Positions 16,687 through 25,447 of a DNA stretch of 64,000 nt are shown here, piece after piece (position 1 is the first letter of the stretch; every line of letters starts with the position of its first letter). The DNA comes from Aureimonas ureilytica DSM 18598 = NBRC 106430. GTDB taxonomy: Bacteria; Pseudomonadota; Alphaproteobacteria; Rhizobiales; Rhizobiaceae. The notes beneath the pieces are model-generated. The model was not told the DNA's origin. It did no database searches and saw nothing but the letters and a program-made list of their open reading frames with translations. A program made the translations under genes and the position numbers. The stretch spans positions 353,551 through 417,550 of the forward strand of contig NZ_ARQE01000001.1 of assembly GCF_000382705.1 (NCBI RefSeq), read 5' to 3'.

Positions 16687-17898
16687 ATGGACCTTTCCGT
16701 TCCCTCCTCCGTGCGGGAAGGCGGCTTGGCCGCTTCGCCCGCGCCGCGCGCGGGGCTGACGCTCGCCGCCCTGTCGCTCGGCTCCTTCACCATCGGCTGC
16801 GGCGAATTCGGCATCATGGGCCTCCTGCCCAATATGGCCGACGACCTGCGCGTCACGATCCCGCAGGCCGGCCTTCTGGTGACGGGCTATGCGCTCGGCG
16901 TCGTCTTCGGCGCGCCGCTGCTCGCCGTCCTCACCTCGCGCTGGGAGCGCCGGCGCGCGCTGCTCCTCCTGTCGCTGGTCTTCGTGATCGGCAATCTTGC
17001 CTGCGCGCTCAGCCCGACCTATGGCCTCCTCATGGCCGCGCGCGTCTTCACGGCGCTGGCGCATGGCACGTTCTTCGGCATCGGCGCGGTGCTCGCCACC
17101 GAGATCGCCCGGCCCGGGCGCGAGGCGCAGGCCATCGCCATGATGTTCGTCGGCATGACGCTCGCCAATGTCTTCGGCGTGCCGCTCGGCACGTTCATCG
17201 GCCAGGAATATGGCTGGCGCATGCCCTTCTACATCGTGACGGCGCTCGCCCTTCTCACCTCGCTGGCGCTCTTCCTCTTCGCCCCGCAGAGCTATCCGCG
17301 CGCCAATGTGCGCTTTCGCGACGAACTGCGCGCGCTCGGCCGCCCGCCGGTTCTCATGGCCATGGGCCTCAGCGTTCTGGCCTCCAGCGCCCTGTTCACG
17401 CTCTACACCTATATCTCGCCGCTCCTGTCCGAGGTCACGGGCATCGCGCCCGAGCGCGTGCCCTATCTGCTTCTCGTCTTCGGCGTCGGCATGACGCTCG
17501 GCAATGTCATCGGCGCGCGGCTCGGCGACTGGAAGCTGATGCCCGCGATCATCGGCATGTTCGGCGCCATGGCCGTGGTGCTGGCCGCCATGCATGTCCT
17601 GGCGGCCGAGACGGTGCCCATGCTGTCGCTGCTGCTCGTCTGGGGTGCGTTGGTCTTCGGGCTGGCCTCGCCGATCCAGATGCGCATCGTCGCGACCGCT
17701 GAGGGCGCGCGCAATCTCGCCTCCACCGTGAACCAGAGCGCCTTCAATCTCGGCAACGCGATCGGCGCCTGGATCGGCGCCATGCTGATCAGCGCCGGCA
17801 TTTCCTATGCCATGCTGCCCATGGCCGCCGCGATCCTCGCCGCGCTCGCCTGCGCGCTCGCCGCCTTCAGCCATCGGCAGGACCGGCGCGCCGCCTGA
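16687..17898 (+). CDS. MFS transporter (AraJ/DHA1-type exporter)
   Basis: 403 aa with about 12 hydrophobic segments. It contains 'TIGCGEFGIMGLLPNMADDL', the DHA1-family motif of helix 1-2, 'GRPGREAQAIAMMFVGMTLANVFGVPLG' around helix 5 (cited in parts), and 'TVNQSAFNLGNAIGAWIGA' in the C-terminal half, all as in AraJ/NepI/arabinose-efflux-like exporters. The ATG at 16687 is preferred to 16645 because the membrane domain starts about 25 residues later as in relatives. The substrate is not predictable. Confidence 0.88.
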   Translation: MDLSVPSSVREGGLAASPAPRAGLTLAALSLGSFTIGCGEFGIMGLLPNMADDLRVTIPQAGLLVTGYALGVVFGAPLLAVLTSRWERRRALLLLSLVFVIGNLACALSPTYGLLMAARVFTALAHGTFFGIGAVLATEIARPGREAQAIAMMFVGMTLANVFGVPLGTFIGQEYGWRMPFYIVTALALLTSLALFLFAPQSYPRANVRFRDELRALGRPPVLMAMGLSVLASSALFTLYTYISPLLSEVTGIAPERVPYLLLVFGVGMTLGNVIGARLGDWKLMPAIIGMFGAMAVVLAAMHVLAAETVPMLSLLLVWGALVFGLASPIQMRIVATAEGARNLASTVNQSAFNLGNAIGAWIGAMLISAGISYAMLPMAAAILAALACALAAFSHRQDRRAA

Positions 17899-18009
17899 CG
17901 GCGACGACAAGCCTCTAGCCGGCTGAGGGTTGAGCCGGCGCGCGCCGGGAGCGATCGGGCGTCCTGCCTCGTTCGGAAGGACGGACCTGAAGCCGGAGGA
18001 GGCGGGCGC

Positions 18010-18849
18010 ATGGTGGTGCAGATCGAACTCGGCGAGGCGGCGCGCGCGCCCGAACGCGTCGAGGCCCATGAGGTCCGGGAGGTGCGCCCGGACCTTGCCT
18101 ATCTTCGCACGATCCTCGTCAATGTCGCTTTCGTCGGCCAGCCGGGCGCCGGCGACCGGGGCTGGGTGCTGGTCGATTGCGGCATCACCGGGACCAAGGG
18201 GCAGATCACGGAGGCCGCCGCCTCGCGCTTCGGCGCGGGGGCCCGGCCCGCCGCCATTCTCCAGACCCACGGCCATTTCGACCATATCGGCGCGCTGGAA
18301 GATTTCGCCGCCGAGTGGGACGCGCCGGTCTTCGCCCACGCGCTCGAAGCACCCTTTCTCACCGGGCGGGAAAGCTATCCGCCGCCGGACACGAGCGCCG
18401 ATGGCGGCATCATGCCGAAACTCGCCCCGCTCTTTCCGCGCTCGCCGGTGGATGTCTCCGCCCATCTCCAGATCCTGCCGGACGACGGCTCGGTGCCGCC
18501 GCTGCCGGGCTGGCGCTGGGTTCACACGCCCGGCCACACGCCGGGTCACGTCTCCTTCTTCCGCGAGGCGGACCGGACGCTGATCGCGGGCGACGCCGTG
18601 ATTTCCACGGGGCAGGAATCGGCCTACGAGGTCGCCACGCAGCGGCTCGAGATGCACGGGCCGCCCCGCTATTTCACGCCGGACTGGGTGGCGGCGCGGG
18701 ACTCCGTGCGCCGCCTCGCCGCGCTGGAGCCCGAGCTCGTCGTGACCGGCCATGGCCGCGCGCTGGCGGGGCCGGCGATGCTTAAGGCGCTGCATCATCT
18801 CGCCGCGCATTTCGACGAGATCGCCCCGCCGCGCCACGAGCGCGCCTGA
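18010..18849 (+). CDS. metallo-beta-lactamase-fold hydrolase
   Basis: 279 aa. The metal motif HxHxDH is present in 'THGHFDHIGA' (about residues 87-96), a further ligand histidine in 'HTPGHTPGHVSFF' (near 178), and the bridging aspartate in 'LIAGDAVIST' (near 197). Lack of extra domains points to a general MBL hydrolase (glyoxalase II or lactonase-like). GGAGGAGG just before the ATG supports the start. No pathway context is evident; it is followed by a gamma-glutamylcyclotransferase gene, so a link to glutathione turnover is possible but unproven. Confidence 0.87.
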   Translation: MVVQIELGEAARAPERVEAHEVREVRPDLAYLRTILVNVAFVGQPGAGDRGWVLVDCGITGTKGQITEAAASRFGAGARPAAILQTHGHFDHIGALEDFAAEWDAPVFAHALEAPFLTGRESYPPPDTSADGGIMPKLAPLFPRSPVDVSAHLQILPDDGSVPPLPGWRWVHTPGHTPGHVSFFREADRTLIAGDAVISTGQESAYEVATQRLEMHGPPRYFTPDWVAARDSVRRLAALEPELVVTGHGRALAGPAMLKALHHLAAHFDEIAPPRHERA

Positions 18850-18946
18850 CGCGTCCTCCGGCCGCGCGCCCGCGCTGCGACCAAACGCGCATGACATCCG
18901 CTTGAACGGGGCGGAACGGCGCGGCGCGTTCCACGCTTCCTCGGGC

Positions 18947-19351
18947 ATGATGGATGTTTTCGTATACGGGACCCTGAAACAGGGCTTTCCCTTTCACCCG
19001 CTCGGCCTGTCCGGCGCGCGGTTTCTCGGGCCGGTGGAAACGCTGGAGCCCTATCCGATGGTAATCGCCGGCTCGTTCTACGGGCCGATGATGCTGGAGC
19101 GGCCAGGCGAAGGGCTTCGGGTGCGCGGAGAGCTCTACCGCGTCGAGCCCGAGCGGCTCGCCAAGCTCGACGAGCTGGAGGATGTCGGCAAGCCCGGCAG
19201 CTACCGCACGCGCATCGCGGTGGGCGGGCAGGGCGCCGATCGCGTCGAGGCCATCGGCTACATGAAGAGCGCCGAATGGCTGAAGCCCGTCCACACGGGC
19301 TATCTCTCGGATTATCAGGACCGGCGCTTCATCCCGCCCTGGGAGCGCTGA
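18947..19351 (+). CDS. gamma-glutamylcyclotransferase family protein (AIG2-like)
   Basis: 134 aa with the family-defining 'VFVYGTLKQGFPF' near the N terminus (substrate-binding YGTL loop) and the catalytic acidic region 'LDELEDVGKPGSYRT'. These small cytoplasmic proteins release 5-oxoproline from gamma-glutamyl amines or peptides; the exact substrate is unknown. Two in-frame ATGs (18947, 18950) are possible and differ by one residue. Confidence 0.87.
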   Translation: MMDVFVYGTLKQGFPFHPLGLSGARFLGPVETLEPYPMVIAGSFYGPMMLERPGEGLRVRGELYRVEPERLAKLDELEDVGKPGSYRTRIAVGGQGADRVEAIGYMKSAEWLKPVHTGYLSDYQDRRFIPPWER

Positions 19352-19362
19352 GGCCACCAAAA

Positions 19363-19389
19363 AAGGGGAGGCCGGCGCGGCCTCCCCTT
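19363..19389. terminator. bidirectional terminator between convergent genes
   Basis: A perfect 11-bp stem (AAGGGGAGGCC / GGCCTCCCCTT) with a 5-bp loop and an A-run on the left side, T-run on the opposite strand. It separates the cyclotransferase and OmpA-like genes and functions best for the minus-strand gene. Confidence 0.85.
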
Positions 19390-19414
19390 CGATGGTTTTG
19401 GCCGGCGCGAAGCC

Positions 19415-20077
19415 TCAGCCGGCGCGCAGCGGCGAGATGGAAATCTCGACGCGGCGGTTCTGGGCGCGGCCCGCTTCCGTCTGGTTCGAGGCGACCGGGC
19501 GCGACATGCCGTAGCCCTGCACGTTCAGGCGGCGCGGATTGACGCCCTGGCTCTGCAGGAACTGCGCGACCGAGCCGGCGCGGCGCTGCGACAGGGCGAG
19601 ATTGTAGCCCTCGCCGCCGACATTGTCGGTGTTGCCGGCCACATCCACGATCGACTGGTCGTATTTGTTGAGCACGATCGCGACCGACTGGAGCGTCGGG
19701 TAGAACTGCGAGCGGACCTGATCCTCGTTCGTGCCGAAGGTGATGTTGGAGGGCATGTTGAGGATGATCTGGTCGCCATTGCGCGTGACCGAGACGCCCG
19801 TGCCCTGGAGCTGGGCGCGGAGGTCCGCCTCCTGGCGGTCCATATAGGCGCCGATGCCGCCGCCGCCGATGGCGCCGATGCCCGCCCCGATCAGCGCGGC
19901 GCGGCCGGGGTCGGTGCCCGTCGCGCGGCCGACGAGATAGCCGCCGAGCGCGCCGGCGCCCGCGCCGATGCCCAAGCCCCCGGCCGTGTTGGAGAGCTTC
20001 TGCTCGCCGGTATAGGGATCGGTGGTGCAGCCGGCCAGGAGCGAGCCGGCGGCGAGCACGAGAAGAAGCTTCTTCAT
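19415..20077 (-). CDS. OmpA-family lipoprotein with glycine-zipper domain (YiaD-like)
   Basis: 220 aa. The signal peptide ends in a lipobox 'LLAGC' (Cys16), so the protein is lipid-anchored. Residues about 33-85 contain a glycine-zipper motif ('GGLGIGAGAGALGGYLVG', 'IGAGIGAIGGGGIGAYMD'), and the C-terminal half is an OmpA/MotB peptidoglycan-binding domain ('AGNTDNVGGEGYNLALSQRR', 'RRLNVQGYGMSRPVASN', 'NRRVEISI'). It likely tethers the outer membrane to peptidoglycan in the periplasm. Length and domain order match YiaD-type proteins. Confidence 0.92.
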   Translation of the reverse strand: MKKLLLVLAAGSLLAGCTTDPYTGEQKLSNTAGGLGIGAGAGALGGYLVGRATGTDPGRAALIGAGIGAIGGGGIGAYMDRQEADLRAQLQGTGVSVTRNGDQIILNMPSNITFGTNEDQVRSQFYPTLQSVAIVLNKYDQSIVDVAGNTDNVGGEGYNLALSQRRAGSVAQFLQSQGVNPRRLNVQGYGMSRPVASNQTEAGRAQNRRVEISISPLRAG

Positions 20078-20220
20078 GAAAGTCCAGCCTTCCGATGTTC
20101 GGACGCCTCTCGCGGGCGCCCTTCAGGATCGTTCGGAGAAGGGGCTAGAAAACAGTCTGGGCTGGATTGGGGCTGACGCTCCTGGTTTTCCACAAGCGTT
20201 GCGCTCCTGCCACAGGGGGC

Positions 20221-21126
20221 TCAGCCGGCGGCGGGCTGCCGCAGGCGCGCGGGCGCCGCCGCCTTCGGCCCGGTGAACATCACGACATTGCCGAGAAGCG
20301 TCAGCGCGAGGCCGAGGACGCCGGTCGCCGTCCAGACATAGGATTCGAAGAGGCTGGAGAGGGTCAGCGCGACGATCGGAAACAGGACCGTGGCATAGGC
20401 CGCGCGCGCCGAGCCGATGCGCGCCACCAGCATCAGATAGGTGGTGAAGCCGACCACCGAGCCGATCGCGGCGAGATAGACGAGCGCCGCGACATAGCGT
20501 CCGTCCGGGGGCGTCACGATAGGCGTGCCGGTGAGCGCGATGAGGGCGAGGAGAACGAGCGCGCCGTAGCTCATGCCCCAGGCATTGGCGGTGATGGGTT
20601 GAAGACCCGCCGCGCTGTTGCGCCGCGACACCATGTTGCCGAAGGAGAAGAACAGGGTGCCGAGCATGGCGAGCCCGATGCCGGTCAGCGTGCCCCGGTC
20701 GAGATGGGTGGCGATATCAGGCCCGAACAGGAGCGCGAGGCCGCAGGCGCCGAGAAGCGCGGCCAGAAGCGCGCGGCGCGAGATCGGATCGCCGAAGAAA
20801 AGCCGGGCGTTCAGCGCGTTGAGGATCGTCGCCAGCGAGAAGATCACCGAGATGAGGCCGGACGGCACGAAGCCGGCCGCCTTGTAGAAGCACAGGAAAT
20901 TGCAGGAGAAGAGGCACAGCGCCTGAAGCAGCACGAAGGGCTGGTCGCGCCGCGCGGGGATCTTCAGCCGGCCCGCCAGCGCCAGAGCGGCGACGAGAAG
21001 GAGCCCGGCCAGGGCGAAGCGATAGAAGACCGACACCAGAACCGGCACGGGGCCGACCTGAAAGGCGATGGCGATCCAGGTCGTGCCCCAGATCAGGACG
21101 GTGGCGATGAAGAGGGCGGCATTCAT
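20221..21126 (-). CDS. DMT superfamily (EamA) permease
   Basis: 301 aa with ten hydrophobic segments arranged as two EamA repeats; the first starts at 'MNAALFIATVLIWGTTWIAI', and 'SYVWTATGVLGLALTLLGNV' is the last helix. Such inner-membrane proteins export amino acids or other metabolites. The ATG at 21126 is selected because it begins directly with the first helix. It is divergent from an AraC-type regulator, which is a plausible controller. Confidence 0.88.
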   Translation of the reverse strand: MNAALFIATVLIWGTTWIAIAFQVGPVPVLVSVFYRFALAGLLLVAALALAGRLKIPARRDQPFVLLQALCLFSCNFLCFYKAAGFVPSGLISVIFSLATILNALNARLFFGDPISRRALLAALLGACGLALLFGPDIATHLDRGTLTGIGLAMLGTLFFSFGNMVSRRNSAAGLQPITANAWGMSYGALVLLALIALTGTPIVTPPDGRYVAALVYLAAIGSVVGFTTYLMLVARIGSARAAYATVLFPIVALTLSSLFESYVWTATGVLGLALTLLGNVVMFTGPKAAAPARLRQPAAG

Positions 21127-21512
21127 GGGCTGACGTCTCGGAAGGAACAGAAGCGGGGCAGGCGAAGGCGACGCGCCGCCGCATGAGCGGACGACACGGG
21201 GGGTTCGATCGGATCGGACGGCCGACACGTCTATTCGACGGGCGCCGACAAGGGCGGCTCGACATCGACGAGAACCCTCGTCGAACGGGAGGCGCCGACG
21301 CGATGAGGCGCCCGCGCCTTCCTCGGAGCCGCGACAGAGGCTCCCGGTGCCGATCCGTTCCGATCGCCCTTGGCTCTAGCGTGGACGCTCGGGTCCGCTC
21401 TTGACGATTCTTGCGGTAGATCGCGCTTGGCTTGGCGCCCGCTTCGGGCGCAGATTGGGCCCCGTCCACCCGTCTCGCACCGCAAGCCCCGCACCGCAGC
21501 CCCGCACGCCCC
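21127..21512. promoter_or_regulatory. 386-bp divergent intergenic region (permease / AraC regulator)
   Basis: No gene was recognised. It includes a perfect inverted repeat TCGACGAG-AACC-CTCGTCGA at 21265-21284, flanked by direct copies of GGCGCCGAC at 21241 and 21291, a plausible operator region for the AraC-type protein. The role is inferred. Confidence 0.4.
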
Positions 21513-22391
21513 ATGCCGCCTCGCTCCCTCTCGCCCTCCGTCTTCTCGGCGCTTTCGGCCTCGCCCACCGCCCAGGCCACGCACCGGCTGGACCTTGGCG
21601 CGGGGCGTTCGGCGACGATCTGGCGCAACACGCGCGACGAGGTGAGCTACGAGCAGCCGGAGGGTCACACGCTGAGCCTCTATCTGACCGGCGGCGAGGG
21701 CACGCGGCGCGTCGGCGGGCGCGGGGCTGGCGCGCGGGGAGCCAGCGGGCGGGCCGGCGCGGTCTGCATCCTGCCGCAGGGCCATTCCTCGCGCTGGGCG
21801 ATCTCCGACCCGTTCGAATTCGCCCATCTCTACGTGCCCGACCGGGAACTGCGCCGCTTCTTCGCCGAGACCTTCGAGCGCGACGCGCGGCTGATGAGCC
21901 TGCCGGAGGCGACCTTCGCGGACACGCCGCGTCTGGCGGGCGCGCTGACGCGCTTGGCCCTCGCCGTGCGCGCGGGCGAGGCGCTCGCGGCCGAGGTGGC
22001 GATGGGCGAGGCGCTGGTCGCGGCGCTCGCCCCGGAGGGCGCGGGCGGGCGGGCCGTGAAAGGAGGGCTCGCGCCCCATCTCTGCCGCCGGGTGGAGGAG
22101 CATGTGGACGCCGCGCTCGGCGAGACCATCCGGCTCGACGATCTCGCCCGTCTCGCCGGCCTCAGCCCCTTCCATTTCCAGCGCATGTTCCGCGAGACGT
22201 TCGGCCTGTCGCCGCACGCCTTCACGCGCCGGCGCCGGGTGGAGCGGGCGCGTGCGCTGCTGCGCGCGGGCGAGCCCGTGGCCGAGATCGCGGCGGCTTG
22301 CGGCTTCGGCGACCAGAGCCATTTCACCCGCGTCTTCAAGAGCGAGACGGGCCTCACCCCCGCCGCCTATCGCGCCGCGCTGCGGCGTTAG
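21513..22391 (+). CDS. AraC family transcriptional regulator
   Basis: 292 aa. The C-terminal 100 residues contain two helix-turn-helices of the AraC/XylS domain: 'IRLDDLARLAGLSPFHFQRM' and 'VAEIAAACGFGDQSHFTRVF', ending with 'ETGLTPAAYRAALRR'. The N-terminal part is a cupin-like effector region with no recognised ligand. It is divergent from the EamA permease and could regulate it. The start ATG at 21513 is the first in the frame that gives a usual length. Confidence 0.9.
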   Translation: MPPRSLSPSVFSALSASPTAQATHRLDLGAGRSATIWRNTRDEVSYEQPEGHTLSLYLTGGEGTRRVGGRGAGARGASGRAGAVCILPQGHSSRWAISDPFEFAHLYVPDRELRRFFAETFERDARLMSLPEATFADTPRLAGALTRLALAVRAGEALAAEVAMGEALVAALAPEGAGGRAVKGGLAPHLCRRVEEHVDAALGETIRLDDLARLAGLSPFHFQRMFRETFGLSPHAFTRRRRVERARALLRAGEPVAEIAAACGFGDQSHFTRVFKSETGLTPAAYRAALRR

Positions 22392-22432
22392 GCTTCGGTC
22401 GGATTGTCGGGCGCGCCGCCCTTCGCCGCGAC

Positions 22433-23020
22433 CTATTCGAAGATCGGCACATGGGGCGCGGCGTCGCGCGGCAGCGCGCCGTTGAGGCGCGGATCGTCGG
22501 CGATTTCGAGGCTTTGGCCGATCGGCCGGAACCCGGTGCGCCGGTAGAAGGCGAGGGCGCGCGGATGGTCGATCGTGTTGGTGTGCAGCCAGAGCCGCCG
22601 GATCGGCCGCGCGAAGGCGGTCTCGATCGCGTGGTTCATCAGGGCGCGTGCCGCGCCCGTGCCCTGAAGCCGCTCCGTCAAGCCGAAATACTTGATCTCG
22701 CAGGCGTCCGGCTCGGAAAAGTCGAGTTCCAGAAGCCCCTCGTCCACGCCCTCGACGCGCCAGGAGAAGATCGCGGTGCCGGGATGGGCGAGAAGCGCGT
22801 CGAGCTCGGCGCTCTCCATGTAGAGGCGCGAGAACCAGAGATGCGGGGCGCCGACCTTGCGATAGAGCGCGAGATAGGCCTCCCGCTCGGGCGCCGGCCA
22901 GGCGACGATCCGGCCCGGCAGATCGGCGGGCGCGGGGCGCAGGGGCGGGCGCTCGCGCAGTTCGAGCGAGGTGGCGATGGCGGCGATCTTGCCCCGTTCG
23001 ATCTCGTTGAAACGCTCCAT
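22433..23020 (-). CDS. GNAT family N-acetyltransferase
   Basis: 195 aa. The acetyl-CoA-binding region 'KYFGLTERLQGTGAARALMNHAIETA' is seen in a degenerate form (motif A, Q/RxxGxG/A as 'LQGTGAARAL'), followed by motif B 'LWLHTNTIDHPRALAFYRRTGFRPIG'. The ATG at 23020 is chosen because a longer frame upstream adds only Arg-rich sequence. Substrate unknown. Confidence 0.85.
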   Translation of the reverse strand: MERFNEIERGKIAAIATSLELRERPPLRPAPADLPGRIVAWPAPEREAYLALYRKVGAPHLWFSRLYMESAELDALLAHPGTAIFSWRVEGVDEGLLELDFSEPDACEIKYFGLTERLQGTGAARALMNHAIETAFARPIRRLWLHTNTIDHPRALAFYRRTGFRPIGQSLEIADDPRLNGALPRDAAPHVPIFE

Positions 23021-23147
23021 CCGCCTGTCTCCTCGCCATCCGTTCGGCTGGCGGAGTGCCATGGCGACGGGGCGGGGGCAAGGGCGGGCCTCGGGGGCGG
23101 AGAGGCGAGGGCGTGGATGTCACCGCTCCGCTCGGACGCCGCGCGGC

Positions 23148-23450
23148 TCAGCCGAGGAGCAGCGCCAGCGCGAGATAGATGGCCTGCAGCGCCACGACGA
23201 GGACGCCGCTCCACAGGAAGGCTTCTTCCCAGGTCTCGGCGATCAGGAAGATGGCGGGCATGCCGATCGCGACCGCGATCAGGAAGCGATGCAGGAACAG
23301 CCCGACGCGCCAGGGCGAGCGCTTGTCCGGCGCCGGGCGCGGCGGACGGTGCCGCCGGCGCGGATGCCGTTCCTGTCCGGGTTCGACAGGCTCGGCCTCG
23401 ATGATCCGATCGTCTTCTTCGGGCCGGTCTTCTTCGCGACGAGACGACAT
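23148..23450 (-). CDS. hypothetical two-helix membrane protein
   Basis: 100 aa. The first 45 residues are highly charged and Pro/Arg-rich; the remainder forms two hydrophobic segments ('FLIAVAIGMPAIFLIAE' and 'LWSGVLVVALQAIYLALALL'). No family was recognised. The frame is supported by the sharp switch from charged to membrane-like sequence and an RBS-like AGGAAGGTC before the ATG. Function unknown. Confidence 0.6.
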   Translation of the reverse strand: MSSRREEDRPEEDDRIIEAEPVEPGQERHPRRRHRPPRPAPDKRSPWRVGLFLHRFLIAVAIGMPAIFLIAETWEEAFLWSGVLVVALQAIYLALALLLG

Positions 23451-24003
23451 GCGACCTTCCTGCGGCGCGCGGCGCCCGGAGAGGAGGGATCGGACAGGCC
23501 GGACCGGCCCACGATCGAAGCGATGGGCAGAACATGTGCTCGACGAAGCCGCCCTTGGGCGGCGTTCGGGGACGCGCCGGTCTGGCCCTCGAGAGTAATT
23601 GAAACCTCAGGGCTTGGCGATACGCTTTTGGGTTAAAAATGCAGTTTTGATTGTGATGAACCGGATCGGTGTAGCGCCGGTCCCCCTGCGATCAAAGAGG
23701 GGCTGCCAGCAAGGCTCGCCGGATTTCCAGCAGTGTATCGGACGTCTTGAGGCGGTCCTCGCCGAGGCTTCCGCAGCGCCAGGCGTGGCGACTCCCTCGC
23801 AAACACCCGAACCTCTCTCCCCTGCGGCTCGATCGGCGCGGACTTTTCTTGAGGGCAGGTGCGCTTCTCGTTGCAGCGGGGGCTCGCCGCCACGCGCTCG
23901 TGGACATGAAAACGCCCCGGCGGGAAACCCGCCGGGGCGCTCGGTCGAGTAGGCGGACCGGGCGCCTGGCCTTTGCAGGGGGCGCCCGGCCTTGTCGGGT
24001 TCG
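23451..24003. other. 553-bp gene-free stretch with nhaA terminators and an AT-rich island
   Basis: No convincing gene was found. Next to nhaA lie two hairpins, the listed terminator and a weaker one (CCGGGCGCC/GGCGCCCGG, about 23960-23992). Bases 23600-23665 are clearly AT-richer than the surroundings and could hold a promoter, for example for the small membrane protein gene or an unlisted RNA. Confidence 0.5.
23908..23940 (-). terminator. rho-independent terminator downstream of nhaA
   Basis: Read on the minus strand, a perfect 13-bp stem (GCGCCCCGGCGGG type arm with its complement, TTT loop) is followed by TTTT. It lies 64 bp after the nhaA stop codon. Confidence 0.88.
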
Positions 24004-25203
24004 TCAGGCCGGGCGCTCGCGCGACGGGGCGAGCCAGAGCACGAGGGCGCCGAGAAGGCCGGAGGTGATCGAGCCCATGAGCACGCCGAGCTTCACTTCG
24101 TCCTGCAGAAGCGGCGAGGTCGGGAAGGCGAGAAGGCCAATGAACAGGCTCATGGTGAAGCCGATGCCGCACAGAAGCGCGACGCCGTAGAGCTGCGCCC
24201 AGGTCGCCCGCTCGGGCAGGCTCGCCCAGCGCAGGCGAATGGCGAGCGCCGCCATGCCGAAGACGCCGACCTGCTTGCCGACCAAAAGCCCCACCGCGAT
24301 GCCGACCGGCACGGGGTCGGTCAGCGCCGAAAGCGTGAAGCCGGCAAAGGACACGCCCGCATTGGCGAAGCCGAAGATCGGCACGATCAGAAAGGCGACC
24401 CAGGGCTGGATCGCGTGTTCGAGCTTCAGAAGCGGCGGCTCCTCCTGCTGGAGGCCTTCTTCGGGCACCACGAGCGGAATGGCGAGCGCGAGCACGACGC
24501 CGGCCAGCGTCGCATGGATGCCCGACAGGAACACCAGCACCCACAGAACGAGGCCGAGCGCGAGATAGGGCGCGAGCCTCGTGACGCCGCGCCCGTTGAG
24601 AAGCGCCAGAAGCGCGACCACGACCGCCGCGCCCGCGAGCGCCAGGAGATTGAGCTCAGCCGTGTAGAACAGGGCGATGATCAGAACCGCGCCGAGATCG
24701 TCGATGATCGCGAGGGCGGCGAGAAAGACCTTCAGCGAGACCGGCACGCGCGAGCCGAACAGCGAGAGAACGCCGAGCGCGAAGGCGATGTCGGTGGCGG
24801 ACGGAATGGCCCAGCCGCCCCGCGTCTCGGCCGAGCCCATGTTGAAGACGAGATAAAGCGCGGCCGGCACCGCCATGCCGCCGAGCGCGGCGAGACCCGG
24901 CAGGATGCGCGCGTCCCAGGTGGCGAGCTGGCCGCCCAGAACCTCGCGCTTGATCTCCAGCCCGACCATCAGGAAGAACACGGCCATCAGTGCGTCGTTG
25001 ATCCAGTGGAGCAGCGAGAGCGGGCCGATATAGAGGTGGAGCGCGCCGAAATACTCGGCCGCGAAAGGCGAATTGGCGACGATCAGCGCCAGGGCCGCCG
25101 CACCCATCAGGACGAGACCGCCCGAGGCCTCGCTGGCGAGGAAGTTGCGCAGGAATCGCGACGGCCGCCGGCTCGGGATCGAATTGTGGTTCTGCGAGGA
25201 CAT
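24004..25203 (-). CDS. nhaA: Na+/H+ antiporter NhaA
   Basis: 399 aa inner-membrane electrogenic antiporter that exchanges external protons for cytoplasmic sodium. The sodium-site aspartates occur in '[16 protein letters not shown]' and '[16 protein letters not shown]', as in E. coli Asp133 and Asp163/164. About 11-12 hydrophobic helices cover the protein and the length equals the family norm. The ATG at 25203 (MSSQNHNS) is preferred over 25239. It is a single-gene unit ended by a strong terminator. Confidence 0.95.
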   Translation of the reverse strand: MSSQNHNSIPSRRPSRFLRNFLASEASGGLVLMGAAALALIVANSPFAAEYFGALHLYIGPLSLLHWINDALMAVFFLMVGLEIKREVLGGQLATWDARILPGLAALGGMAVPAALYLVFNMGSAETRGGWAIPSATDIAFALGVLSLFGSRVPVSLKVFLAALAIIDDLGAVLIIALFYTAELNLLALAGAAVVVALLALLNGRGVTRLAPYLALGLVLWVLVFLSGIHATLAGVVLALAIPLVVPEEGLQQEEPPLLKLEHAIQPWVAFLIVPIFGFANAGVSFAGFTLSALTDPVPVGIAVGLLVGKQVGVFGMAALAIRLRWASLPERATWAQLYGVALLCGIGFTMSLFIGLLAFPTSPLLQDEVKLGVLMGSITSGLLGALVLWLAPSRERPA

Positions 25204-25447
25204 GGCTTCGCCCTCCCTCCTGTTCGAAAAAGGTTGCACACATCTCCGTCGATTTGAGGGAAGCCCCCGGGCGCACGCAGCACACGCCTCGAAGGCCTAG
25301 ATAGAAGGACGAACGCCGCTTGGCGAGAGGCGATGGGCCTGCGAGCCTGACGCTTTCGCGAGCGCGAGAAGGGCGCGGGCGGCGACGGCCTCCATGCCGT
25401 CCCGGCGCCCCGCGCCGGCAAGGGGGCGGCAGGGTTCGAACGGCGTC

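Noticed and set aside
16471-18948. 825-codon minus-strand frame opposite the MFS and metallo-hydrolase genes
   Set aside because: Charged low-complexity translation without motifs; the plus-strand genes have clear family motifs.
23599-23952. Possible 6S or other structured RNA in the region downstream of nhaA
   Set aside because: I could not find the conserved parts of 6S, SRP, RNase P or tmRNA; only terminator hairpins are secure, so no RNA gene is claimed.
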